Below, piece after piece: positions 33,746-41,929 of a DNA stretch of 64,000 nucleotides. Every line of letters begins with the position of its first letter. Position 1 is the stretch's first letter. Below the pieces are notes generated by a model, which saw nothing but the letters and a program-made list of their open reading frames with translations, made no database searches and was not told the DNA's origin. The position numbers and the translations under genes are program-made. The stretch is taken from NCBI RefSeq assembly GCF_036345155.1, contig NZ_CP107772.1, positions 1,240,001-1,304,000 on the forward strand. Direction: 5' to 3'. The DNA is from Streptomyces sp. NBC_00582 (lineage in GTDB: Bacteria; Actinomycetota; Actinomycetes; Streptomycetales; Streptomycetaceae).

Positions 33746-33812
33746 TCACACGCCCGCAACGTTCGGCTGTCACAATCGGGGCAGCACTGACGTACGACCG
33801 CCGGAGGAGCCC

Positions 33813-34847
33813 GTGTCCCCCACCTCACGCCCGTTGCGCAAGCTGGGCTTCCTCACCATCGGGCTGTTCGACGGGGACGACCCGCGCCGGGGGCACGAGA
33901 CCACGCTGGAGATCATCGAGCTGGGCGAGCGGCTCGGCTTCGACAGCGCCTGGGTGCGCCACCGCCATCTGCAGTACGGCATCTCCTCCCCCGTCGCCGT
34001 CCTGGCGGCCGCCTCGCAGCGCACCCGCCGGATCGAGCTCGGCACCGCGGTGATCCCGCTGGGCTGGGAGAACCCGCTGCGGCTGGCGGAGGACCTGGCG
34101 ACCGTCGACATCCTGTCCGGCGGGCGGCTCAACCCGGGCGTGAGCGTCGGCCCGCCGATGCACTACGACCAGGTCAAGGGCGCCCTGTACCCGGACACGG
34201 CCGACGCCGAGGACTTCGGCTACGAGCGGGTGCGCCGGCTGCTGGACCTCGTGCGGGGGAAGTCCGCGAGCGACTTCAGCGGGGTCGAGGGCTTCGAGGT
34301 GTTCTCCGACCGGGTGCAGCCGCACTCCCCGGGCCTCGGCCGGCGCCTGTGGTACGGCGGCGGCAGCGTCAGCTCGGCGCGGTGGGCCGGGGAGCACGGC
34401 ATGAACTTCCTCACCAGCAGTGTCGTCAAGGCCGATGGCCCGGACGACACACGGGACTTCGCCGAGATCCAGCTCTCCCACGTGCGGGCCTTCCGCGCCG
34501 CGCACCCCGACGGCGAGGCCGCCCGCGTCTCCCAGGGACTCGTGGTGGTCCCCACCGATTCCGCCTCGCCGGAGCAGCGCGCCCGGTACGAGGAGTTCGC
34601 CGCCGCGCGCCTGCCGCGGACCCGTTCCCCGCAGGGGCCGGCCCGTCTGCTGTTCGCCCCCGACCTGGTCGGCACCTCGGAGGAGATCGCCGAGCGGCTG
34701 CACGCGCACGCGGCGTTCCGCGAGATCGACGAGGTGGCCTTCGCCCTGCCGTTCACCTTCGAGCACGAGGACTACGTACAGATCCTCACCGACATGGCGA
34801 CCAGGCTGGGCCCGGCCCTGGGCTGGCGCCCGGCGTCCACCGGGTGA
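33813..34847 (+). CDS. LLM-class flavin-dependent oxidoreductase
   Basis: A 344-residue luciferase-like monooxygenase. GTG 33813 is fixed by GGAGGAG upstream. Visible features are the first strand KLGFLTIGLFDGDDPRRGHE, the LGERLGFDSAWVRHRHLQYGI region, RRIELGTAVIPLGWENPLRLAEDLATVDILSGGR (in part), and LWYGGGSVSSARWAGEHGMN as flavin phosphate site. It is the third LLM gene of the island. It stands alone, rightward, and faces the TauD gene. Reaction and substrate are not evident. Confidence 0.88.
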   Translation: MSPTSRPLRKLGFLTIGLFDGDDPRRGHETTLEIIELGERLGFDSAWVRHRHLQYGISSPVAVLAAASQRTRRIELGTAVIPLGWENPLRLAEDLATVDILSGGRLNPGVSVGPPMHYDQVKGALYPDTADAEDFGYERVRRLLDLVRGKSASDFSGVEGFEVFSDRVQPHSPGLGRRLWYGGGSVSSARWAGEHGMNFLTSSVVKADGPDDTRDFAEIQLSHVRAFRAAHPDGEAARVSQGLVVVPTDSASPEQRARYEEFAAARLPRTRSPQGPARLLFAPDLVGTSEEIAERLHAHAAFREIDEVAFALPFTFEHEDYVQILTDMATRLGPALGWRPASTG

Positions 34848-34954
34848 CGGGGGGGCCGTGACCGGACGCCGACGCCTCGGTCCGGGCCGCCCGCCGCCTT
34901 TTCTTCGCCCTCGGCGTTCCTCGCCCGGCCCGCGCCGCGTGCGGGCCGGGAGGC

Positions 34955-35923
34955 TCACCAGCGGCCCGGCTCCGTGCCGGTGATCGGCTGCGAGGGCCTG
35001 CCGTCCACACCCACGGGTACGTCGCCGGTGAGCATGACGCGGTGCATGGTGCGCGGGAAGCCGAGGTGGGCGTTGTCACCGGGCGCGAGGTGGATGGTGG
35101 CCCGGTTGTCCCAGAAGGCCACGCTGCCGGGCTCCCAGCGGAAGCGGACGGTGTACTCGGGGCGGACCGCCTGGTCCAGCAGCATGTCGAGGAGGGCACG
35201 GCTCTCGGCCCGGGAGACGTCGGCGATCTGCTCGACGTAGTAGCCGTTGACGTACAGGATCCGCTCGCCGGTCTCCGGGTGGACCCTGACCAGCGGGTGC
35301 AGCGAGGCCACCTGGTGGTCGAGCAGGTGACGGACGTAGGCGTCCTCGCCGGGGCGCGGCTGGTAACCGACGCCGAGGCGGTGCTCGGCCCGGAGCCCGT
35401 CCACGAACTCTCTCACCGGCGCGGACAGTCCGGCGTACGCGGCCGCCAGGTTGGACCAGGTGGTGTCACCGCCGTAGGGAGGGACCGTCTCGGCGCGCAG
35501 GATCGTCGCGGCCGGCGGGTCGATCCGGGCGCCGTGGTCGCAGTGCCAGCCGCGCAGCAGGGTGTGCCGGCGGCGCCGGAGCCATTCGTCGTGCTCCATG
35601 CCGAAGCCGCCGCCCAGCTCCAGCCGGTCGGCGGTCGTCTCGATCTCCGGGAAGTCCGCCGGTGAGGCGCTGCCCCGCTTGCGCAGCACCACCGGTTCGC
35701 CGAAGCGGCGGGCGAGCGCCACGTGTCCGGTGTGGTCGAGGCGCTGTCCGCGGAAGAACACCACCTTCCAGCGCAGCACGGCCGCCCTGATCACGGCGAC
35801 CTGGGCGTCGTCGACGCCCGCGGCCAGGTCGACGCCCTCGATCTCGGCGCCGATGTGCCCGGCGACCGGTCTCACCTCGACCCCGGCCGCCCCCGTCGTC
35901 TGGCTGTCGAAGTCCGTCGTCAT
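34955..35923 (-). CDS. TauD/TfdA-family Fe(II)/2-oxoglutarate dioxygenase
   Basis: A 322-residue protein. The N-terminal EVRPVAGHIGAEIEGVDLAAG is the family opening. The Fe(II) triad appears as WHCDHG (HxD) and the distal H in NRATIHLAPGDN, and the 2-oxoglutarate-binding arginine lies in FPRTMHRVML. TauD-type enzymes release sulfite from taurine and other sulfonates, or act on phenoxyacetates. Together with the three LLM genes and the leader peptide this supports organosulfur use. Note the longer insert LRRRRHTLLRG before the HxD compared with E. coli TauD. Confidence 0.9.
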   Translation of the reverse strand: MTTDFDSQTTGAAGVEVRPVAGHIGAEIEGVDLAAGVDDAQVAVIRAAVLRWKVVFFRGQRLDHTGHVALARRFGEPVVLRKRGSASPADFPEIETTADRLELGGGFGMEHDEWLRRRRHTLLRGWHCDHGARIDPPAATILRAETVPPYGGDTTWSNLAAAYAGLSAPVREFVDGLRAEHRLGVGYQPRPGEDAYVRHLLDHQVASLHPLVRVHPETGERILYVNGYYVEQIADVSRAESRALLDMLLDQAVRPEYTVRFRWEPGSVAFWDNRATIHLAPGDNAHLGFPRTMHRVMLTGDVPVGVDGRPSQPITGTEPGRW

Positions 35924-36075
35924 GCCCGCTCCGATCGTCGCGCCTGGTCCTCGATGAAGATCGTGTCAGCGATCCGCCGCCCTGGCGACAGTGCCTGCGG
36001 CCGGGCCCGGTTGATCGTGCCCCCTTCATCCGTGAGGCTGGAGTGACGTATCCCGTTCCAGGGGAAGGGCAGACG

Positions 36076-36906
36076 GTGATCGACATCCCGGTGCACACGC
36101 TCAACGACGGTACGAGGCTCCCGGCCCTCGGTCTGGGCACCTGGCCGATGGACGACGCGCAGGCGGAGGAGGCGGTGGCCGGGGCGCTCGGGCTGGGCTA
36201 CCGGCTGATCGACACGGCGACGAACTACCGCAACGAGACCGGGGTCGGCCGCGGCGTGGCCCGGGGCGCGGTGCCCCGCGAGGAGCTCGTGGTCACCACC
36301 AAGCTCCCCGGCCGCCATCACGGCTACGAGGAGACGCTCGCCTCCTTCGAGGAGTCCCGCCGCCGGCTGGGCCTCGACCACGTCGACCTCTATCTGATCC
36401 ACTGGCCGCTCCCCCGGGTCGGCAAGTACGTCGACTCCTGGCGGGCCATGATCCAGCTCCGCGAGGAGGGTCTGGTCCGCTCGATCGGCGTCTCGAACTT
36501 CACGCCCGAGCACATCGAGCGCCTGGAGAAGGAGACGGGCGTCCTGCCGTCGGTCAACCAGATCGAGCTGCACCCCCTCTTCCCGCAGGACGAGCTGCGC
36601 GCCTTCCACGAGGCGAAGGGCATCGTCACGGAGAGCTGGAGCCCCCTGGGGCGGGGCTCGGGCCTCCTTGAGGACCCCACGGTCGTCGCGGTCTCCGAGG
36701 CCCTCGGGGTCACCCCCGCCCAGGTCCTGCTGCGCTGGCACGTCCAGCTCGGCGCGGTGCCCATCCCGAAGTCCGCCGACGCCGGCCGTCAGGGGGCCAA
36801 CCTGGACGTGTTCGGTTTCGAGCTCGGGCCGGCCCAGCTGGGCGCGCTCACGGACCGCCCCCACCGGCGGCTGGGCGGCGATCCGCAGACCCACGAGGAG
36901 TTCTGA
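36076..36906 (+). CDS. Aldo/keto reductase
   Basis: A 276-residue (beta/alpha)8 oxidoreductase. I favour GTG 36076 (VIDIPVHTLNDGTRLP) behind GGAAGGGCAGACG; GTG 36043 would add 11 residues. Catalytic tetrad: D in LIDTATNY, Y in TNYRNE, K in VTTKLPG and H in LIHWPLP. The NADPH site is near the end (VPIPKSADAGRQGANLDVF). The family reduces aldehydes and ketones with NADPH, often with 2,5-diketogluconate reductase-like specificity. Single gene; a LigD-phosphoesterase gene follows after 67 bases in the same direction. Confidence 0.93.
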   Translation: MIDIPVHTLNDGTRLPALGLGTWPMDDAQAEEAVAGALGLGYRLIDTATNYRNETGVGRGVARGAVPREELVVTTKLPGRHHGYEETLASFEESRRRLGLDHVDLYLIHWPLPRVGKYVDSWRAMIQLREEGLVRSIGVSNFTPEHIERLEKETGVLPSVNQIELHPLFPQDELRAFHEAKGIVTESWSPLGRGSGLLEDPTVVAVSEALGVTPAQVLLRWHVQLGAVPIPKSADAGRQGANLDVFGFELGPAQLGALTDRPHRRLGGDPQTHEEF

Positions 36907-36973
36907 GCCCGCTCGCCGTCCGACTGCCCCGGCCGGGGCGGGGGTACCCGGAGCCGGCGGAGAGGAGGACCCG

Positions 36974-37552
36974 GTGAGCGAGCGGCTGCGGGAGTACCGG
37001 GACAAGCGGGATTTCGCGAGGACCCGGGAGCCGGCGGGGCAGGACGCCCGGGGCGCGGGGGGACCGCGGTTCGTCGTCCAGATCCATGACGCGCGCACCC
37101 TGCACTTCGACTTCCGGCTCCAGGTCGGCGACGTCCTGAAGTCGTGGTCGGTCCCCAAGGGCCCCTCGGCACGGCCGAAGGACAAACGGCTCGCCGTGCC
37201 GACGGAGGACCATCCGCTGGAGTACGAGGACTTCGAGGGGGTGATCCCGGCGGGTGAGTACGGGGGCGGGACGGTGATCGTGTGGGACCGGGGCACGTAC
37301 GAGCCGCTCGGCGCCGAGCGCGACGTCGGGGAGGCCCTGCGCCGGGGCCATCTCTCCTTCCGGCTGCGCGGCGGGAAGCTGCGCGGCTCGTACGCGCTCA
37401 CCCGCTTCCGGGGCGGTCGGCCCGGCGACGAGGAGGAGGCCTGGCTGCTGGTCAAGTCGGGCGGCCGCGCGCACCGTGACACACCGGACCCCCGCCGGGC
37501 CCGCTCGGTGCGCACCGGACGGACCCTCGGCCAGGTGGCCGCCGACGCGTGA
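36974..37552 (+). CDS. Stand-alone LigD 3'-phosphoesterase domain protein
   Basis: A 192-residue protein starting at GTG behind GAGAGGAGG. It is a single LigD phosphoesterase domain with the metal-binding HDARTLHFDFRL motif near residue 40, then SWSVPKGPS, LAVPTEDHPLEYEDFEGVIP and GEYGGGTVIVWDRGTYEP. In multi-domain LigD this module trims 3' ends during non-homologous end joining. Here it is separate from any polymerase; a ligase of the same pathway type lies at 51097-52080. No Ku gene is visible in this window. Confidence 0.92.
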   Translation: MSERLREYRDKRDFARTREPAGQDARGAGGPRFVVQIHDARTLHFDFRLQVGDVLKSWSVPKGPSARPKDKRLAVPTEDHPLEYEDFEGVIPAGEYGGGTVIVWDRGTYEPLGAERDVGEALRRGHLSFRLRGGKLRGSYALTRFRGGRPGDEEEAWLLVKSGGRAHRDTPDPRRARSVRTGRTLGQVAADA

Positions 37553-37566
37553 AGGGCGTGCGGTGG

Positions 37567-39915
37567 TCACCCGGGTTCGAGGGTCTGTTCCGCCCAGATC
37601 GTCTTGCCGCGGTCCGTCTGCCGGCTGCCCCAGCGCTGGGTGAGCTGCGCGACCAGCAGCAGACCGCGTCCGCCCTCGTCGAAGGCGTGGGCGCGGCGCA
37701 GATGCGGCGAGGTGGAACTGCCGTCGGAGACCTCGCAGATGAGGCTGCGGTCGCGGATCAGCCGGAGCCGGATGGGGGGTTCGCCGTAGCGGATGGCGTT
37801 GGTGACCAGTTCGCTGACGACGAGTTCGGTGACGAAGGCCGCCTCCTCCAGTCCCCACGCGGCGAGTTGTTCGGTGGCGGCCTGCCGGGTGGCGGCGACA
37901 TGGGCGGGGTCGGGATCCACGTCCCAGGTGGCGACCCGGTCGGCGCCGAGGGCGCGGGTGCGGGCCAGCAGCAGGGCCACGTCGTCGCTGGGTTCCTCCG
38001 GCAGGACAGCCTTGAGCACGGTGTCGCACAGGGCGTCGAGGGTGGCGGTCGGCGCGGTGAGGGCGCTGCACAGCTCACCGGTGGCGCGGTCGACGTCCCG
38101 GTCGCGGTCCTCGATCAGACCGTCGGTGTAGAGGGCGACGACCGCGCCCTCGGGCAGTTCCAGCTCGACCGCCTCGAAGGGCAGTCCGCCGACGCCGAGG
38201 GGCGGGCCGGGGGTCATCCGGATCAGTTCCGCGCGGCCGTCGGGCAGCAGGAGGGCCGGTGCGGGGTGGCCGGCGGCGGCCAGGTCGAGACGGCGGCTGA
38301 CGGGGTCGTAGACGGCGTACAGGCAGGTGGCGCCCAGTTCCGCGACCTCGTCGCCGTCGCCGCCCTCCTGGTAGCCCGCCAGATGGGTGACCAGGTCGTC
38401 GAGGTGGGTGAGGAGCTCGTCGGGCGGCAGGTCCACGTCGGCGAGGGTGCGCACGGCCATGCAGAGCCGGCCCATGGTCGCCGAGGAGGGGATGCCGTGG
38501 CCCACGACGTCGCCGACGACTAGGGCGACCCGGCTGCCGGAGAGCGGGATCACGTCGAACCAGTCGCCGCCGATGCCGGCGGTGGAGCCGCTGGGCAGAT
38601 AGCGGTGGGCGACCTCGACGGCGGCCTGTCCGGGCAGCCCGCGCGGCAGCAGGCTGTGCTGGAGGGCGAGCGCGGTGGTGCGTTCGCGGGCGAAGCGGCG
38701 GGCGTTGTCGATGCAGACGGCGGCCCGGCTGGCGAGCTCCTCGGCGAAGACGGCGTCGTCGTCCTCGTAGTCGTCGGGGTGCGCGATACGGACGCCGACG
38801 AGGACGCCGAGGGTGGTGCCCCGGGCCCGCAGGGGCACCGAGATCACCGAGTGGACCCCGGTGCGGAAGCGGCGGCCCTCGGGGTCGCGGGTGTTGCGTT
38901 CGACGAGCCAGCGCATGAAGTCGGGCTCGCCCGCCTGGATACGGACGGCGCGCCCCTCCCGCAGGGCGCGCGCGGGCGGGCTGAAGGGCGGATGGACGTC
39001 GGTCTCGCCGAGCCGGACCGCCGCCTCGGGGGTGCCCTCGCGGGCGGAGCCGTGGGCGACGCGGCGCAGCACGACCTCACCGTCCGGGACGGGTGGCGGC
39101 TCGTCGGCGCCGAGGACCCAGTCCAGCAGGTCGACGCTGACGAAGTCGGCGAACCGCGGCACGAGGAGGGCGACGACCTCCTCGGTGGTGCGCACCATGT
39201 CGAGGGTGGTGCCGATGGAGGCCGCCGCCTCGTTCAGCAGGGCCAGCCGCTGGCGGGCCAGGTACTGCTCGGTGCTGTCGAACGCGGCCAGGGCGACCCC
39301 GACGACCTCCCCGGACGGCTCGCGCACGGGCCACATCTCGGTGGTCCACGCGTGCTCCCGGTTAAGGGAGGGGGCGCCGGTCCAGCTCTCGTAGCGGACC
39401 GGGCGGCCGGTCTCGGCCACGTGCCGAAGGTGCCAGTTGAAGCCCCGGCTGTGCTCGGCCTCCTCCACGGTGTCGGGGAAGTGGCGGCCGAGCAGGACGT
39501 CCTCGGGCACGCCCATCACCTTGCAGGCGACCTCGTTCAGTCGCAGATAGTGCTGGTCGGGGTCGAAGACGGACATCGACATGGACGCCTGCTGGAAGGC
39601 GCGCCCCGCGACGGTCGGTTCCGGGGCCGAGGGCCGCTCGGCGGTGAGGGTCCAGCCGGCGGGCTCGCCGTCGGGGCCGAGCACCGGGCAGGCGGTGACG
39701 GTGAGGGCGACGGGGTGGCCGTCGCGGTGGCGTACGACGACGGGCCGTGTCCACCCGGGTGCGGGGAGCCGGGGGAGCTCCTCGGCGAGCAGGTCGGTCG
39801 CCGCCCGCCCCACGGCCTCCTCGGCCGGATGGCCCGTCAGCAGACGGGCACCCTCGCTCCAGCCCGTCACGATGCCCCGGGCATCGATGACCGCCGCAGC
39901 GACGACATGCTCCAT
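37567..39915 (-). CDS. PAS-GAF-SpoIIE phosphatase with C-terminal ATPase domain
   Basis: About 782 residues from ATG 39915 (MEHVVAAAVIDARG); ATG 39948 is an alternative. Order of domains: two PAS (about 1-100 and 105-225, with FQQASMSMSVFDPDQHYLRLNEVACKVMG, given in part), a GAF-like region (about 240-415), a SpoIIE/RsbU PP2C phosphatase (about 440-640, IGGDWFDVIPLSGSRVALVVGDVVGHG) and a RsbW-like GHKL ATPase (ELVTNAIRYGEPP, EGGRGLLLV). This layout acts on anti-sigma-factor antagonists by dephosphorylation and possibly rephosphorylation. The partner is unknown, but a SigB-type sigma factor is at 57185. Confidence 0.9.
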   Translation of the reverse strand: MEHVVAAAVIDARGIVTGWSEGARLLTGHPAEEAVGRAATDLLAEELPRLPAPGWTRPVVVRHRDGHPVALTVTACPVLGPDGEPAGWTLTAERPSAPEPTVAGRAFQQASMSMSVFDPDQHYLRLNEVACKVMGVPEDVLLGRHFPDTVEEAEHSRGFNWHLRHVAETGRPVRYESWTGAPSLNREHAWTTEMWPVREPSGEVVGVALAAFDSTEQYLARQRLALLNEAAASIGTTLDMVRTTEEVVALLVPRFADFVSVDLLDWVLGADEPPPVPDGEVVLRRVAHGSAREGTPEAAVRLGETDVHPPFSPPARALREGRAVRIQAGEPDFMRWLVERNTRDPEGRRFRTGVHSVISVPLRARGTTLGVLVGVRIAHPDDYEDDDAVFAEELASRAAVCIDNARRFARERTTALALQHSLLPRGLPGQAAVEVAHRYLPSGSTAGIGGDWFDVIPLSGSRVALVVGDVVGHGIPSSATMGRLCMAVRTLADVDLPPDELLTHLDDLVTHLAGYQEGGDGDEVAELGATCLYAVYDPVSRRLDLAAAGHPAPALLLPDGRAELIRMTPGPPLGVGGLPFEAVELELPEGAVVALYTDGLIEDRDRDVDRATGELCSALTAPTATLDALCDTVLKAVLPEEPSDDVALLLARTRALGADRVATWDVDPDPAHVAATRQAATEQLAAWGLEEAAFVTELVVSELVTNAIRYGEPPIRLRLIRDRSLICEVSDGSSTSPHLRRAHAFDEGGRGLLLVAQLTQRWGSRQTDRGKTIWAEQTLEPG

Positions 39916-39992
39916 GTCGTCCAGAATGGTCCCTTTGCCCGGGTGCATCAACCGCGCGGGGCCGCTCGTGGAGCGGGGGGCCTCCGGGGCGG

Positions 39993-40460
39993 TCAGGCGC
40001 GGTGGGCGCGCAGCGCCTCCAGGGCGCGGTCGGCGTGGGTGTTCATCCGCAGTTCGCTGCGGACGACCTCCAGGACGGTGCGGTCCTCGGCGATGACGAA
40101 GGTGGCCCGCTTGGTGGGCGCGAGGGAGATGCCGCGCTTCACCCCGAAGAGTTCCCGCACGCTGCCGTCCGTGTCGGACAGCAGGGTCATGCCGAGGGTG
40201 TGGCGGCCGGCGAACTCCTGCTGGCGGTCGACGGAGTCCCCGCTGATGCCGACGGGCCGGGCGCCCACCGCGGCGAACTCGGCCGCGAGGTCGCGGAAGT
40301 GGCAGGCCTCGGCGGTGCAGCCGGGGCTGAGGGCGGCGGGATAGAAGAAGAGCACGACGGGCCCGTCGGCGAGCAGGTCCGTCAGGGCCACCACCGTGCC
40401 GGTCTCGTCGGGCAGCGAGAAGTCCTCGACCTTGTCGCCGGTCTCCAGCGTCTTCGTCAT
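39993..40460 (-). CDS. Peroxiredoxin (BCP/PrxQ type)
   Basis: A 155-residue thioredoxin-fold peroxidase. Peroxidatic and resolving cysteines occur as SPGCTAEACHFRD, the C-x4-C spacing typical of the BCP/PrxQ group. The preceding VVLFFYPAAL strand and later GISGDSVDRQQEFAGRH match the family. It reduces hydroperoxides in the cytosol using a thiol donor. The ATG overlaps the end of the upstream DoxX-like gene by four bases, so both are made together. Confidence 0.92.
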   Translation of the reverse strand: MTKTLETGDKVEDFSLPDETGTVVALTDLLADGPVVLFFYPAALSPGCTAEACHFRDLAAEFAAVGARPVGISGDSVDRQQEFAGRHTLGMTLLSDTDGSVRELFGVKRGISLAPTKRATFVIAEDRTVLEVVRSELRMNTHADRALEALRAHRA

Positions 40461-40837
40461 GACCGTCCTTCCGTGCCGTTCGCGACGCTGCGGGCCCACA
40501 GCACGAGGGGCACCTGCAGGGGCAGCCGGCCGAGAGCGGCGGCCTTGAGGGGGGTGGGACGGTCGCGCCAGTCCCACGCCATCTTCACGTTGGCGGGGAA
40601 GACGCCGACGAAGAACGCGGCACTGGCCAGGGCGGCCGCCTTCCGGGTCCGGGGCGCCGCCAGTCCGGCCGCCAGCGCCAGCTCGACGGCGCCGCTGGCG
40701 TACGTCCAGGCCCTGGGCGAGCCCGGCAGGGCGCGCGGGATCGTCGCGTCGAAGGAGCGGGGGGCGGCGAAGTGGGCCACGCCCGCGGTGGCCAGCAGAC
40801 CGGCCAGCAGCAGGGGTGAGCGTCCGGACCGGGCCAA
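40457..40837 (-). CDS. DoxX-like membrane protein
   Basis: A 126-residue protein with four hydrophobic helices. The start is TTG 40837, selected since GAGGAGGAACC lies directly upstream and the product begins MARSGRSPLLLAGLLATAG. Features typical of DoxX: AGVAHFAAPRSFDATIPRALPG near helix 1 and ELALAAGLAAPRTRKAAALASAAFFVGVFPANV (in part). DoxX proteins are linked to thiol redox and resistance to oxidants; coupling to a peroxiredoxin gene through ATGA supports that. Confidence 0.85.
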   Translation of the reverse strand: MARSGRSPLLLAGLLATAGVAHFAAPRSFDATIPRALPGSPRAWTYASGAVELALAAGLAAPRTRKAAALASAAFFVGVFPANVKMAWDWRDRPTPLKAAALGRLPLQVPLVLWARSVANGTEGRS

Positions 40838-40929
40838 GGTTCCTCCTCTGAAGTCCTGGCGCCCGACATTACTGGACGGTAGGAGCGACTCCGGAGGCGG
40901 GGTACGGCAGCGGTGATCTCTCAACTCCC

Positions 40930-41165
40930 CCGCACGTCGGCGCTGGTGGGGACCCGGCCGGGTCGCGCGGCCGAAGGACCGGCGGAAGACGTCGATGAAG
41001 GCGCCGGCCGAGGACCAGCCGCAGCGCAGGGCGACCGTGGTGACGGGCGTGCCGTCGGCGGGCAGCGGCAGGGCGTGGCGCGCCACCGGGGACAGGTCAT
41101 GCCGAGCTCGCGACGGAAGAGCCGGCTGAGCGTGCGTTCACCGGTGCCGGTGGCGACGCCGTGGG
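40930..41165 (-). pseudogene. AraC-family regulator remnant with frameshift
   Basis: Two frames on the reverse strand carry successive parts of an AraC C-terminal HTH: first ERTLSRLFRRELGMTCPRW, then after a shift RHALPLPADGTPVTTVALR and CGWSSAGAFIDVFRRSFGR. Between them several residues are missing and the frame changes, and no N-terminal cupin domain is found. It is therefore a truncated, frameshifted relic. The limits given are approximate. Functional AraC genes of this type are common in Streptomyces. Confidence 0.7.
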
Positions 41166-41241
41166 CTGCGGACGGGCCCGGTCCCGCCGCCGTTCTTGCC
41201 GGTGGTGGCCTGGCTGCCGCCGTGGGGACTGCGCGAGCCGG

Positions 41242-41754
41242 TCAGGCGCCGACCGACGGCTGCTCGCCCTCCTCGTCGACGGCGTAGGACAGGAAGTCGT
41301 CGACCATGCGGTGGAAGAGCGCGGCGAGCTGGCCGAGCTCCTCGGGGGTCCAGTCGGACAGGGCGAGCTGCATGCCGCGGGCACCCGCGTCGCGGACCCG
41401 GTCGATGGCCTCACGGCCGGCGTCCGTGAGCTGGATCCGCTGGGCCCGGCCGTCGTCGGGGTCGGGGACGCGGGTGACATAGCCTGACTTCTGGAGCTGC
41501 TGCACCGTGCGGGTCACATGGGAGGCCTCCACCCCCAGGCGCTGGGCCAGCTCGCCCGGCCGCAGCGGCTCGGAGTCGGCGACCTGCCGCAGCAGCGCGA
41601 CGGCGGCCCGGTCCAGGGGGACGCCGGCCAGCGCCATCAGCCGGTCGTGCCGGCGGGCGCGGGTGCTCAGATAGGTGATCCGGGTGAGCGCGCGCTCGAT
41701 CTCGATCACTTCCGGGGAGGCGACGGCGGGCACGGGGAGCGGTTCGGTGGACAT
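41242..41754 (-). CDS. MarR-family regulator, paralogue A
   Basis: A 170-residue MarR protein beginning MSTEPLPVPAVASPEV. Winged helix: LRQVADSEPLRPGELAQRLGVEASHVTRTVQQLQKSGYV (in part) and wing RVPDPDDGRAQRIQLT. It is closely similar along its whole length to the MarR at 45943-46464 (shared RITYLSTRARRHDRL/RVAYLSVRARQHDRL and GARGMQL segments). The upstream palindrome contains the same 17-base sequence as the other copy, so both probably recognise the same DNA. No gene is visibly controlled except itself. Confidence 0.9.
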   Translation of the reverse strand: MSTEPLPVPAVASPEVIEIERALTRITYLSTRARRHDRLMALAGVPLDRAAVALLRQVADSEPLRPGELAQRLGVEASHVTRTVQQLQKSGYVTRVPDPDDGRAQRIQLTDAGREAIDRVRDAGARGMQLALSDWTPEELGQLAALFHRMVDDFLSYAVDEEGEQPSVGA

Positions 41755-41775
41755 GCACCCCACTTTACCATCTTG

Positions 41776-41797
41776 TTGCGTAACTCAAGTAAGTTAC
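41776..41797. promoter_or_regulatory. Operator of MarR paralogue A
   Basis: TTGCGTAACTCAAGTAA at 41776-41792 matches the repeats before the other MarR paralogue in 16 of 17 positions. Within it GTAACT and AGTTAC (41780-41797) form a perfect inverted repeat around six bases. It lies 22-43 bases before the start codon, in a locally AT-rich promoter region. Confidence 0.72.
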
Positions 41798-41873
41798 TGT
41801 GTACGTTGACCCCCACGTACGGCGCGCGTCGACCCGGATCTACTGCGGAACGACGACGCCCGGGCAAGCGTAA

Positions 41874-41908
41874 GGGCCCCGGCAGGCTCACAGCGCCCGC
41901 CGGGGCCC
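41874..41908. terminator. Hairpin terminator downstream of the P450 redox operon
   Basis: GGGCCCCGGC (41874-41883) pairs with GCCGGGGCCC (41899-41908) over a 15-base loop. It lies 22 bases past the stop of the leftward reductase gene and would end the P450-ferredoxin-reductase transcript. Confidence 0.7.
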
Positions 41909-41929
41909 CTTCCTCCCTCGCTTGCCCCC

